From Intoshia linei (taxonomy: Eukaryota; Orthonectida; Rhopaluridae): 53,167 nucleotides of DNA. Of the stretch, positions 12,650-24,317 are shown in pieces. Where the stretch lies: the NCBI GenBank assembly GCA_001642005.1, contig LWCA01000113.1, forward strand, positions 1 through 53,167. Reading direction: 5' to 3'. The notes under the pieces were generated by a model. The model saw only the letters and a list, made by a program, of their open reading frames with translations, had not been told where the DNA came from and did not search any database. Position 1 is the first letter of the stretch. The number at the start of each line of letters is the position of its first letter. The position numbers and the translations under genes are program-made.

Positions 12650-12724
12650 TTTTTAAATTATAAGGCTGTTAATTTTTTAATTAAACGGTAAAAAACAGAC
12701 ATTTAACTTTAAATAAGTAAAGGA
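12650..12724 (-). mobile_element. Helitron-like 5' terminal fragment
   Basis: On the minus strand it begins TCCTTTACTTATTT (from 12724), preceded by A. It continues into a sequence resembling the 5' end of the complete copy at 13382-13986. No 3' end was found. Confidence 0.45.
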
Positions 12725-13381
12725 TTAGTACAAAATATTTCGCGGAACTTAGTAAAACTATACGGACCTCTAGGTGTCCGTGGTTCCCAGTTTAAGAAAT
12801 TTTGAAATTTCCATTAAGCACGTGATAATTACCTTATTTTACAATTATATAAATGAGAAAATTTATTAATGATTTAAAAGCCCTTTGAAAGGGTTAAATT
12901 AAAAATTGGTCTAAAAGATTAATAATATATCAGCTTATGACAATGTTAATAAGATATTTACTTATATGAACTGAATAGCGAACATTAATATGTATAATGG
13001 AAAAATAATTGTTCCACGCATACCATTGAATGATTTATCACTTTTAGTTATTTTTATGTTTATATACATTTATTACACAGATAATGTTTGACATTAATTC
13101 AATTAAAAGGTTACATTTTGAATATATCATAAAAGAAAATTTAAAAAATACAAGTGTAATCAATAAACTCATACAAATATTAATAATATCTAGTATAATT
13201 GAATAACTCCTATAAATTTTATACTATAGGCCAAAAATAATGGATGTTTATTATAATTAATTTTCCACTATGGTTTTATAGAGCACGCTCATTTGATTTT
13301 AAAATTAATATACTTCTTGAAATTTTTTAGATTTAAATACAATTTGTATATAAATATCAATATATTTATTGATATATTATA

Positions 13382-13986
13382 CTAGCTTGACTGTTATTTA
13401 CTTGGTACAAACAGTAGCTAACTAATTTTTTAATTAATTAGAAACAATGAATGCATAATATTATAAAACATCCAATTATAGTTACACCCCTAAATGCGCA
13501 AATTACTGAGGTTGAAATTTTGTATTTAGATAAATTTTATCTAAATACAAAATATAAATTAATAATAAAAGTTCCGGATTATAATAAACTGGTATGAGAT
13601 GTATAATGATAATTTTTTTTTTAATTCTAGGATTATTAGATACATTATTATTATCATTATTAAATTGAAAATTTTGGAGTGTGTTAAGAGGATATAACTG
13701 TATTAGCTGTAATTTTTTATAAATTTTTAAGACTCATTTCATTTATATAAAAAATGGTAATTTGGAGTTTTGACCATAAAGATGTAAGTTTCTGAGACTG
13801 AGATTTAAGAAATTTTTAAAATGAAGGAGAAATTGATTTTTTAACCCTTAATGACACAATTTTGAAAAATCATATATGCGATATTATTATTCTAAATTGG
13901 GAAATATATTATTATTTAAATTATATGACTATTAATTTTTTAAATAATGGTAACACACAGACATTCAATTTTATATAAGTAAAGGA
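13382..13986 (-). mobile_element. complete non-autonomous Helitron-like element (605 bp)
   Basis: On the minus strand it starts TCCTTTACTTATATAAA at 13986, preceded by A. It ends in a hairpin region (CTGTTTGTACC...) and CTAG (complement of 13382-13385), followed by T. The interior contains the family blocks around 'gtgtgttaagaggatata' and 'gttttgaccataaagatg'. The 5' end is a variant of the type at 7352 and 8433, so there are at least two subfamilies. No coding capacity. Confidence 0.7.
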
Positions 13987-15044
13987 TATATTTATTACAA
14001 AAAAAACTAAAAACTTGAAATTAAAAAATTATCTTTTTAAATAAAATTTTTCACTCCTCTCATATAAAAATCTACGGACATGAGTTTAAAAATCACCGTT
14101 ATATAAGGTAAAATTCTAGGTCAAAATAAAATTTACTGAATTGTGAAAACTTATAAAAATAAAAATCGATTGCTATCCAAATTAAATTTTAATTTGAACC
14201 TAGCCTAAAGGAAGTAATTTTAAATTTTCGCGAATAGTTTCATGTCAAATCTAATTATTCTGTATATCCCAAATATTTATATTTTAACGAATCAATAATC
14301 CAAATTTGACTAAGACGATTTAGTTTCAGATTAATATTAATACACATTTATTAATTGAACAAGTTATAATATATTTTATTTAATTTTAATATTTTTTTTA
14401 AAACTCCAACATGAATATAAAAGCTATTATGTATTAATTCATTATAATTAATTAATTATGATATTATTAAATTTGATTTTACTTAATATAAAGTTAATTG
14501 GGACATGATATTTTATTTCTATTTTCTTTATTATATTACTTTAGATTTAATTGGAATAATTAATTATTTAATCTGGACTAATGGCTACATTTAATAAGTA
14601 ATGTATTCTTTAGTTTTTTATTCAATATATAACGTTTGATCCATAAACAAGTTAAATTGATATGCTGTGTGGTGGTTTTACCAATCTTACCCAATGTCTT
14701 TGCGCCAATCTTTGTTATGATTGCACCGGACGTAATTTTAAATTTATTAGTATCGTTCACCTTCAATTAATTTTATTCACAATATAAGTACTTTACATTA
14801 CCATGCTTAAGTTGTTATCGAGCATATCATACTGAAGGTTCTCAAAAAGTAATTTTTATATAATTCACTTTTGGCGAACATTCAGTTCAAAGACATAATC
14901 ATGGATTTTGCTGATTAATCATATTATTGATTTTTGTGGGGTTCTTTAAGGGAAAATTGTTTAGGGTTTTTAAGGAAAGTTTTTTTTCATGCAATTTTAT
15001 AGAGATAATAAAGTTATGTTTATCCCAAAATTTCTCAAAATTGT
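13987..15044. other. intergenic DNA upstream of the sushi exon
   Basis: No complete gene recognised. Upstream exons of the sushi gene (signal peptide, possibly further modules) should lie in this direction, but none could be supported. A 62-codon minus-strand frame at 14578-14766 has no recognisable similarity. Confidence 0.35.
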
Positions 15045-15099
15045 CCGCTCTCGGCAGAGCTAGGTGCTGTTTGTACGTAGTACATAACAGTCTAACTAG
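15045..15099 (+). mobile_element. Helitron-like 3' tip beside a splice acceptor
   Basis: Only the last ~55 nt of the family are present: the CTCGGCAGAG block, the hairpin gctgtttgtac-gta-gtacataacag, and CTAG at 15096-15099 followed by T. The acceptor AG of the sushi exon is 22-23 nt downstream (15121-15122). Confidence 0.7.
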
Positions 15100-15122
15100 T
15101 AATAATATAATATTATCAATAG

Positions 15123-18100
15123 ATTTAAAGTGCGGAAATTTGCCAAAATTTCAATTTTCCAGTGTATATAGCCTTCAGAATGTGAACTCAGAATGTGACA
15201 CATCAATTGTAAATTATAAATGCATGTCTGATAAAACACCAACATTTTTCGAAATTCAATGCTATGGAACAGATTGGATGATTCCACCAGTTTTGTGTCA
15301 AGGTAAATATAAACATTATTTGTTGACCATTTTAAAACGTTGTACAGTTTATTTGTAGTTGTCTTCACACAGGAGTAAAAAGTGCGACCTAAAAAAATGC
15401 AGATTGAGTATTTTTTATAGGGTTGAGTTAATTGCAATAATTTATTAGGTTTTCTTAAACTGAATCTTCTTATTATGAAATCATATATTTTTAAAAAATT
15501 TTCAGTTTGTACAGTTGTATCCTGTTAACACACACAGAAAATTTCAATCCGAATAAGTGAAGTACAGTTGTATCCTGTTAACACACATAAAAAATTTCAA
15601 TCCGAATAAGTGACGACCTTCACTGTCAAAAAAGCATTTTAGTATTCATATATTTTTTTCTGAAATATTTTATTAAAACAAATAATGTGAAATAATAAAC
15701 GGTCCAAAAATTAAAAAAAAGAATATTCTAATAGAGCTTATTCCAGTTGATATAAATACAAAATTTCAACTCCAGAAATCTACGCATTCATGGTTAAAAA
15801 TAATTTTGAATATTTTATCAACCAATATTTTTCAAATATTTCGATTAAAATCAAAAATTGAAAATGTAATTGATCCTACAATTTTATAAAAAATGTGGAG
15901 ATTGTACGTCTACACATTTCCAATTATAATAAAAATCTATATAATTCATTCCTTCGGAATTTTTTTTATTGCTACGCAATTTTTAAATTTCACATTTTCA
16001 TTTTTAAAAAATTTTGTAAACTTTAAATAATTTATGATACTACAGCAACGTAATATAAAATATAAAATTACATTTATACTAACTAAAAACGTTATTTTAA
16101 TACTTATTGAAATTTGAAATAAAATGACAAAAAGAAAAGTAACATTTACAAGAAAAAACTTAACAAAATTAAAAAGATGAGACGTCTCATTAATTATACC
16201 AAAAAAATAAATTCACGTTGAAAATCTAATAGTACAGTAATACATTTTTGGTAGTCTTATTTTAATGGATTCGTAAAAGTGATTTGAACCATAATAAATT
16301 TAATTTTTAATGTTAAAATTAAAATGTCCGCCTTCGGTAGAGCTAAGTGCTGTTTGTACATAGTACAAACCAGCCAAGCTAGTTATATTATAATATGTAA
16401 AATTTACCAATTCAAAAATTCCACAACTAATAAAATTTAATCAAAAATATCATTTCAAGCCCTCACGAAAAAATTGTCTTACACCGATATTTATTTCAAA
16501 AATCCGATATTGCGAAATCTTATGAAAAATATCCACGTCATCAAACCACAAATAAAAAATCTAATTTTTCAGCCCTTAATGAAAAATATCCTTTTTCCAA
16601 TACTTTTTTTAAAAGCCTCTTATTCCAACCACAAATTACTAACGCTTAAGGGAATTATCCTCTTTTTCCAATATTATTTTGAAAAATATTATGAGTGATT
16701 ACGAACTGGAACGCTATCATCAAGATTGTTAAATTAAAGGAAGCCCTTATGACAGTTCAACCTACGTCAACACAAAATGAAAGAAATTTCTCTACTGCTT
16801 CTAATTTCGTTACAAAACGTAGAATGCGTTTAAAAGATGAATCTATCAATATTATGTGTTTTGAAACACTTTTTCAACTATTTAAAATAAATAAATTTTT
16901 TTCTAATGAAATTTGTAAATTTCAATCTAGATTTGTGTTATTTCATTAATTAAGGTCTCTATAATTTTTAATGCTTCTATATTATATATGAATAAAAAAT
17001 TTTTTTTAGTTTTTCCGGTTCTCGACTTTTGTCATTTCTCGGGAAATCACAATCACTAGTTTTTATCGACGTTTAAATTTTGGTTATTTATGAAATAATG
17101 TTTATAGACGTTTTCAAAATACCATTTCAAATGACCGATGATAACACCCTATAGTACATTGTACATTATTTATATTAGGATGTCCAGTGGACATTGTCCA
17201 CCTTTTTAAATTGGTTAATATTAAAAGATAAATGATATTGATACTCGTACAAACCACAGTGTTGTTTATTTTCAAAGGTTTTTTCTAATTCAAATTTAAA
17301 GCCATTTTTAGTCATTTCAGATAACAATTTTTTGTTACCATAGTTATATTATTATGGTATTGTATTATTATTATTATTTGTTCAAATTTAAGTTTATGAC
17401 ATTTTTAGGGGTGCCATATCGAATTTTATTGAATTAAAGGATGCGAAATGGAAAAGGTTAAGAACATATGTTCTAGAATATCATACTATTTTGTGTGTTA
17501 AATTTAAAATATCAAGCCAGGTGTCTTAGAAAGGTTGTCAGGGATTTAGTTTGTGGAACAAAATAAATGGGCCTATTTTATATTTTCGGGTGGTCTCGAG
17601 CTGGCTAGGTTAGGATCTGCTTCCATGGTGCGTCTATTTTAAAAAAATGCATGATAGCATGCCAAATTGACCTACAATATATAGTAATTTGAAAACAGTT
17701 TATATAATGCATGTAAAAAAATATTTTTTTGAGTCCATTACTTAGATCGAATAATTAACAATTTGCCATTCTATATATCGATCGCTATTGTTATGTTGGT
17801 TGCAATTATCTTAATTACTCTCGATATACTCATGTTCATAAGACGAACACGAAGACGCAAAAAAATGAATAATTTTAGACATACTATCAAGAGAAATATT
17901 AAATTGCGCAATTTTTACAATTCGCAAAAATCTATCCGGTTAAATAGCTCAATTCGATCTGCTAATGGAAATAATTGTAATTTTTTTTAATTTCGATGCT
18001 TATTTTAATTAACCAGTATTATTAGAATGTGATATTTATAATTTTCTATTAAATTTTGTTGATAAAACCATTGTTGTCACAGTTTTTCTCACTCAACCTT

Positions 18101-19046
18101 CGAGTTTATGAATTATAACAAAATTCGTACAACCAAGTGAAAATATATGCATTAGACATGAAATATAGTAGTGATTCTCAACGTGTGGCCATTATGAATT
18201 TTTTGAGGTCCATAGAATATTTTTTATAATATTTTGTCTTTGTATTAAAAATTTTTGGTTTCATGAATTTTCTAATGATAAAATAAAAATTGTGACCCTT
18301 GATGGTTTAAATTATTTTATATTGATATAATATGGCCTTTCTGAAAAAAGTTGAGAAGCCTGATCAGGGTCGTGGGGAGCCAGCAGTAGGCTCGGCCCAG
18401 ATGTAAATAGTAGGTCTCTATAAAAAAATTTAAAAAAAAGGTACCTCTATACTAGGGTGCACAACCTGCGGCAGTGAGAGCGTTTATGTGAGGCCGTGGG
18501 CATGTCATCATAATGCAATATATCAATTTACTTCAAATTGAAAAGTTTAAATCAAATTCAAGATTTTATTCAAGGGAAATTTAAAATATTTTTATCAAAA
18601 ATGAACATTTGTGACTTTGCCCAGTTTCTCAAATTGGATTAAACTTTCAAAATTTAAACCTATTCATACATAAAAAAATATAGACTCCTTATGATTGTAA
18701 GCCCGAGCCATATGACCCTAGCTTCTCTTCACGACCCTGACTCTGATAAATGTCAGTTACAATTTTTATTATAAAAAGTCATTTTTCACGTCGATTCTTT
18801 TTTTGATATAATATATTTATCAAATAATTTTTTAAATCGGTCACTATTTACCCTCCCCAAATGCAATCTTGAAGTTAATACTATATTTTATTTTATTTTT
18901 CTTATGCACGTTCACATTTATTATTGTTACATTTATTGACTCAAAATTTAATTTTTTATATAGCTGAATCCGTCAAGAAAATGGTAATTCCAATTAAACA
19001 TAACAAAGTTTCGTCAATATCTAGCCGAGAAGGTATTATAAAATAA
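15123..19046 (+). CDS. sushi-domain single-pass membrane protein, partial (C-terminal exons)
   Basis: Three exons share the same phase. 15123-15302 (180 nt, phase 1-1) encodes one complement control protein (sushi) module, with the pattern LKCGNLP, a Cys in VNYKC, FEIQC, and DWMIPPVLC. An extra Cys lies between the first two canonical ones. 17746-17976 (phase 1-1) encodes a hydrophobic segment, roughly YISIAIVMLVAIILI, followed by RRTRRRKK: a transmembrane helix with a positively charged stop-transfer, then a basic tail. 18964-19046 completes the tail, SESVKK to SSISSREGIIK and stop. Phase 1-1 exons are typical of extracellular modules. Signal peptide and further modules upstream were not found, so family and ligand are unknown. 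Joining the exons into one gene is inferred from phase and order; the introns are filled with transposons. Confidence 0.55.
15495..16020 (+). mobile_element. Helitron-like internal fragment with tandem duplication
   Basis: Carries the middle of the family: 'tacagttgtatcctgttaac', 'aacggtccaaaaatt', 'cttattccagttgatataaa' and 'attgctacgcaattttta'. The first ~50 nt are tandemly repeated (about 15509-15560 and 15562-15612). The same blocks appear inverted at 1790-2222. It lies in the first sushi-gene intron. Confidence 0.65.
16195..16382 (+). mobile_element. rearranged Helitron-like 3' end
   Basis: 16318-16382 carries the terminal block (ccttcggtagagcta, hairpin around tgtttgtacatagtacaaa) ending in CTAG at 16379-16382, followed by T. 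The neighbouring 'ataccaaaaaaataaattca' at about 16197 is in the opposite orientation, so the copy has been inverted internally or is composite. Confidence 0.6.
16400..16690. repeat. degenerate A/C-rich repeat tract
   Basis: Several imperfect repeats of a motif like 'tttcaaaaatcc' / 'atgaaaaatatcc', interspersed with 'caaccacaaatta'. The strand is G-poor. A similar tract lies at 46390-46840. A 74-codon open frame here is low-complexity and probably not a gene. Confidence 0.4.
16695..16949 (+). pseudogene. hAT transposase C-terminal remnant
   Basis: The frame contains VQPTSTQNERNFSTASN, TKRRMRLKDESIN and MCFETLF. This is the conserved hAT-family C-terminal dimerisation region (PTSTxSER-FS-A, RxxLKDExIN). 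Only the C-terminal ~60 residues remain; the catalytic part is not recognisable. It is a dead fragment inside the sushi-gene intron. Confidence 0.75.
17470..17640. repeat. dispersed repeat F, copy 2
   Basis: Shares 'aaatttaaaatatcaag' near the start and 'ttttatattttcggg' further in, then 'ggatctgct', with the copy at 33600-33790. More diverged than the other two. No terminal repeats were seen. Confidence 0.4.
18169..18362. mobile_element. probable hAT-type MITE
   Basis: Left end TAGTGATTCTCAACGTGTGG; right end is the complement of CAGGCTTCTCAACTTTTTTC. The shared TTCTCAAC core in inverted orientation resembles hAT termini. No clear target duplication was found, partly because another element starts directly at its right edge. 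Confidence 0.45.
18365..18739. mobile_element. hAT-type MITE, 375 bp
   Basis: Inverted ends CAGGGTCGTGGGGAG (left) and complement of CAGGGTCGTGAAGAG (right). The inner GGCTCGG blocks are also inverted relative to each other. Flanking 8-mers are agcctgat and actctgat (6 of 8 identical). There is no coding capacity. It lies in the second intron of the sushi gene. Confidence 0.65.
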
Positions 19047-19249
19047 TTATAGATTTCTTGTAAATAATAATTAAATTTGTATTAACAACAATTATGGATT
19101 TTTTAAAAAAGTGTAATGTGTAGTTTTGATTGTAAAAATGCATTTTTATGAGGTTTTAATTTATGATAATGCTTATGATTTTAAAAAATATCACAGAATT
19201 TATGTATTATAAAGTTTGAGGACTTTTTTCATTTTGAAAAAAAGGGGAA

Positions 19250-19680
19250 ATTTCTTGTTTTGACCATGAAGATGTGCGTTTCTGAGGCTGAGATTTACGG
19301 CAATGATAATGATTTTAAAACGCGTCCACGAATTTATGTAGTTTTAAATTTTAGGATTGATTTTATTTTTATAAAAAAGGGCAAGTCAGGTTTTTGACTC
19401 TGAAGTATTCAATTTCGGTAAATGAAACATAGAAATCGGTAAATAAACATCATCTGCGAAAGGTTGTATTAGAAATTTAATTATTGTAAATTCTAAGACT
19501 TTTTATTTTTGAAATAAGAAGTAACACACAAACAGACATTCAATTTTATATATATTTTGACTTTGAAGGACTCAATTTGGGAAAATGAAACTTATATAGA
19601 AAACATAAATATGATTAATTGTATAATGTACAATATAATTGTGTAATATGATAATAATTTTAATTATAAGTAAAGGAGTT
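19250..19680 (-). mobile_element. Helitron-like fragments, minus orientation
   Basis: Contains 'ttttgaccatgaagatg', 'tttctgaggctgagattta' and 'aacacacaaacagacatt'. These match blocks of the complete minus-strand copy at 13382-13986. The order is broken up and no clean termini are present. Confidence 0.5.
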
Positions 19681-20044
19681 ATTACGTATATTTATAGTCT
19701 AATATAGAAACTAAAGATGGAGAACTGGTATAATCAATATTGAAAAAGCGATAATTGTTGTAGAAAGACCACACATTATTTTTGACATATTCAATAAATA
19801 TTATATATATAAAGTAAACTTTCGAAAAGTGACCACTTTTTGGGAAACTGGTCACTTTTTCTACAGTGCTAAAATTATAATTTTAATATAGTTAGTGCAC
19901 TAGTGTATTTATTAAGCTAATTACATCCTATTTAACAATATGATATGGAATAAATATATGCCGATCAATTAATCGAGAATATTATTTATTAGACGTCCCT
20001 GAAAATACATTAGAAATATGATGATAATAGTAATTTAACATTTA

Positions 20045-20265
20045 TTATATATAATATGCTACGCTATTTTTGTCTGTGTGTTACGCTATATTTAAATAAC
20101 TACCCGTCTTAGAATTTTTTAATTTCAATTTCAATTACAGTTTTTGCTGGGACGTATATTAAGATAAATTCTAACCTCCCAATTTCACACCTAACGGGTC
20201 AAAAACCCCTGTTGTCCCTCATTTTGAAAATCAAACGAGTTGGAAAATTTAATAAAAATATATAC
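20045..20265 (+). mobile_element. Helitron-like 5' fragment
   Basis: Contains 'tatataatatgctacgcta', 'taactacccgtctta', 'cacctaacgggtcaaaaacc' and 'caaacgagttgg', colinear with 7358-7580. The first bases (TC...) are degraded and the copy is 3'-truncated. Confidence 0.65.
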
Positions 20266-21129
20266 ACTGATGTGGCTTTTAAAATCAAGATCCAGAACCC
20301 TTAATAATAAAATAAAAAAAGATTTTAATCCTAAAAAAATTATATTATAACCATAGTAATCACAGATAAACAATTTTTGGACCGTCATTTTCATTATTAT
20401 GCCAAGTGGCTCATAGAAAAAATCTAAAATCTAAAATAATCTAAATAAGTAATTTAATCTAAAATTTCCGGTGTGTTGTGACAAATTTGAAAGCTTGCTG
20501 TTAGATATGTTCATAATTTTACTACATACATTATATTATTTTTATAAATGTTTTGAATGTTATGAAACTACAAGTCTCTTTTGAAGAGATAGTTTAATTA
20601 TGAAGAAGGTCGTAGTGCAACAATACAAGAAAATGAAAAAATGAAATTTTCCGAAAGAAACCGTCTTATCAGCTTTATTTCATTTCTAAACAAATATTTA
20701 TTTTTTATAATAAATTTTTTTTGTAAAATAGTTTCCGGTAATTCATGCGTTTTTTGAAAAATGTGTGCATCCCTGCATATAAAAGAACCATACAAAAATC
20801 AGATATTACAATAATTGTTCCATTTAATATGTATATAATTAAAATACTGTCTACTTTATTTCCATTTAGAATTACAGCTAGTTAAAAATTAAAAATATTT
20901 ATTAAATTATACCGTTTATTCGTGATTCAATTGGTAATACAATTGCAGTTAAAATTGAATAATAAGAATAACATATTTTAAATTTCGAACGACTCAAAAA
21001 TTATTTCAAACAAACACTTAGTAATATCATCCGGCATGGAGAAAAGAATAACAAATGTATACAAACGTCAAAAGGTAGAAAGTGCTAGTAAAAATTAAAA
21101 AATAGAAAATAATTTCTAAAATAAATGTA

Positions 21130-22070
21130 TAAAGGCTAAAAATAATAATATTCGAATATTTGGATTTATCGCACAATATACCCAGAAATATTTATCCGAA
21201 TCCTCTTGATAGAGACATGAAAATAATTATATTTTTTTTTTAGCATCCTTAAATTTTCCTAATACATGTTGAATGACAAATACAAAAGGGTTGTAAACAG
21301 TTATAGTCAATAGACAAACAATTACCATAAAGCATATATAAATTTTGTCTTTTAGCATATCTATTCCTAAATAATACTATATCTTGGGTAAAGTTCCACC
21401 CTTTGGTACATTTCTCATTTTTGCTTCAACAGTATCATTTTGAGGATTTTTTCCCACGGCTATTATATAGATTGGCAAATGGATCAAAGTAATTACGCCC
21501 ATGCCAAATGATAAACAATGCATGTAATTGCCAATTCCAGTATGATCAATAAAATATTTTATTATATAAGGAAATGCCATTCCTCCAACGCTGAACCAGA
21601 AGTAGCTATACTTAGTGCTTTTGTGGTGTGAGTATCGTAGTAATCCAGAATAAATAAGAATACACTATAAAATAATATACCCATTCTTATGTTGCTAATA
21701 AATGAATTTATCAATAAACACACCGTCTAGTTTGGATATAAATGATAAAACACATTAGAAATTGTTATAATAATTGCTCCTAAAAAAATGCTTTTTGGAT
21801 ATCCCATATAATAGTTAATAGTCGATGCCAGTGCTCCTAAATTAAACATTTAAATTTTTTATTTATTAAAAAAAGTATAAAATATAAAATACCTGAAAGT
21901 CTAAATCAACAGTAGGCTAGTAATATAAAATTTGATGCGTCCGTGTCGTTTATCAAAAATTGTTTTTTGAAATATTCCAATAAAACTGGTAAACTATACA
22001 CAAATCCATCCGTTACAAATAACATCATAAATGATGCATAAAGAGTTCGGTATTTGTACATAAATTGTGT
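21130..22070 (-). pseudogene. monocarboxylate transporter-like (SLC16/MFS) pseudogene
   Basis: Minus-strand pieces in MCT order: FVTDGFVYSLPVLLEYF near 21990-22050 (first helices); LSGALASTINYYMGYPKS near 21800-21850; TTKALSIATSGS, then VGGMAFPYIIKYFIDHTG near 21500-21620; GIDMLKDKIYICFMV near 21330; and GFG, stop, IFLGILCDKSK near 21170-21210. These match the conserved MCT segments DGF-YS, G-SGS-G and the TM7-TM8 region. In-frame stops (TGA after LLAYC, TAG after HLYPN, TAG after TLPKI, TAA after GFG) and a 1-nt shift before VGGMAFP break it. A GT-AG intron of about 56 nt is retained, so it decayed from a spliced gene rather than a retrocopy. Confidence 0.7.
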
Positions 22071-22369
22071 ATATAAGACATTAAAAATATCATAGTATTA
22101 CTTATTATAATTAAACACTAATTATATTGCAATAGCTACTATATTACATTAAGTAAGAATAGAAATACAGATAATATTAATATTATATTAACCCATATAC
22201 TCCCAGACAAATTTTTCCAATTTTTTGGCTTCGATTTTTCCAAAAATTAGGGAAGTTAATACATACTTGCCTATTTCTCACCATATATAATTTTAGGTAA
22301 TAACCAATTGTAGTTATGGAGTTATTTCACATTCCATATGTTCACATTGTTAGAATAAGGCAAATAAAA

Positions 22370-22650
22370 GCGTGTATATATAAAACCGCATCGTCAATAT
22401 ACCTATTATTTCATCAAATTGTAGACCAATATAGGAATTCATCATATGGTATTCACAACTTTAACAAAAAAAATATAAAAAATTTTTTCAGTGAATTTTT
22501 TTTGCTNNNNNNNNNNNNNATATACCTAATTATTTCATCAAATTGAAGCCAATACATAAATTCATCATATGGTATTCATTAAATTCAGTTATCACAACTT
22601 TAACAAAAAAAAATATAAAAAATTTTTTCAGTTAATTTTTTTTTTTTTGG
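22370..22650. other. assembly gap flanked by near-identical sequence
   Basis: Thirteen N at 22507-22519. The ~115 nt before the gap (from 'atatacctattatttcatc') and the ~130 nt after it are near-identical and in the same order. Either a real short tandem duplication or, more likely, two alleles or unresolved reads abutted by the assembler. Confidence 0.7.
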
Positions 22651-22794
22651 TTTGAAAAATCATTTTGGCCCACTATCAGTGACACAGGTGGCTAATCGGT
22701 GAAAACTCATAACTAATATACTTGAATGTTATATAATATAATAATTAATTTAATTTTTCATATTTAATTAACTTTGTTTCAATTTGATACGTGT

Positions 22795-22905
22795 TAACAG
22801 GATACAACTGTACCACCTGTAAATTTTTTTAAATTCTAAGAATGTTTTCATAAAAAAAAGGGTAATTTGTGGTTTTTGCCCTGAAGATATAATTTTTTTA
22901 AATTT
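22795..22905 (-). mobile_element. Helitron-like internal fragment
   Basis: Contains 'gttaacaggatacaactgta', 'ccacctgtaa' and 'gccctgaagatat', the reverse complement of blocks at 60-160. Confidence 0.6.
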
Positions 22906-24300
22906 AAATCAACAATTATAAACTGTACGCTGATAACAGTTTGGGAAGATTTGATAAATCGTTCCTCTGGTGCAGCCGACTTCAATTTGGACAAGATATT
23001 CAACAGCAAACCTCTAAAGTTTAGAGTCTAAATAAATGTTATGAAGAAAAAGATAAAATAAAATATGACAATGATGAATACCACATAATATGGAATATGA
23101 AAAAGTCATCAAGGTTTCTGACACCCTAAATTATAGGTGGTATTGGTTTGAGATAAGACATCAAAGTTAAAAAGGATGAATTCAATCATCAGTTACTCGT
23201 TTAAATGGCATTTGTGATCTTAAATACAAGTAACCTGAGTAGTCCTACATTATTCACCACAATTTTTCAATTACATAATCATCATATTACTTCAAAACGT
23301 ACCTGGATTCGGTGACAAGATCTCATCAGAAATGCTGATAACAAAGAAAATTATTACGTTCTTAAGGTCACTATTAATAGCCATCGATCACAGACAAGTT
23401 TCACGGAGCAGGTTTGACGGTTAAACACACGAAACATCATGAGTGGTTAAAGGTAACCAATATAACCACATTAAGTTCTGAGTCAAACCTATGTATGTCG
23501 GAGCTCCTTGTCTATGTCATGGAAATTATCTCTCTTCATCTACTAATCATATTTAACCTGTTTAAAAAGAATTCAATATAATTGTTGTAAAACAGGATTC
23601 ACCCGATTTCGTCAAAGTCTTTGTTGTTGTCAGTCAATTTGATTTCATGTAGTTCCAAAATACAAATGCCTGGTACAATATTACCCCGCTTTGGGGCACA
23701 CTCGATTTTTTGGCACTTTTTTAAAATTATGTTAATTTTATAGTATTTACATCGATGGCATAGCAATATATGTGAAATTAACCCCGCTTTTGGGGCAAAA
23801 ATGTTGTGAATATACATATATAAGTATAGTCCCCATAATGATGCCATTAAATTAAAATTATATTTATTTAAATATTTATCATAATTCATTAATTTTTCAT
23901 TCATGCCTATATTTTAATATCTGATAACTTATTAGTTACTATTTTAGATTAGAAAGTAATTAATTCTAAAAATATTTTTAATCTAGATTTGAGATTTTGA
24001 TTAAATTTTGTTTTACAGGTATTTAACCAAAAATCTAAAAAAACGGCGATAAATTAGTCTTAACGTGTATAAAATATATTTAAAGGTTTTATTACAAAAT
24101 TAAAAACAAATCCAATGTACAAATTTACAGTAATTAATCTAAAATAAATTTAAAAAATACAGTTTAAAAGAGTTACACTGCACAACAAACAAGAAAAAAA
24201 CATTATAAATTGTTATTTTGTGTGTATTTGTATACTTATTTGGTTCATCTTTGAAAAAGAATTCTTTACAAGCAGGGCCAGATCATCAGGGGTCTACTAT
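22906..24300. other. unassigned, slightly GC-richer stretch
   Basis: No domain recognised. Short coding-like frames exist, for example plus-strand VWEDLINRSSGAADFNLD near 22940, ending in a stop, and FGDKISSEMLITKK near 23310. Neither joins into a convincing gene. Two copies of an ACCCCGCTTTTGGGGC-like palindromic motif lie about 97 nt apart (near 23684 and 23782). Confidence 0.3.
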
Positions 24301-24317
24301 TCTAAATTAATAGGTCG

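Noticed and set aside
14578-14766. 62-codon minus-strand frame
   Set aside because: No recognised similarity, no neighbouring exons that join in phase, and it lies on the strand opposite the sushi gene.
15096-15437. 113-codon minus-strand frame
   Set aside because: It is antisense to the sushi exon; the plus strand has the Cys/Trp pattern and splice sites.
23599-23904. 101-codon minus-strand frame with several Cys
   Set aside because: The Cys arise partly from the two GGGGC palindromic motifs; no zinc-finger spacing or homologous family recognised.
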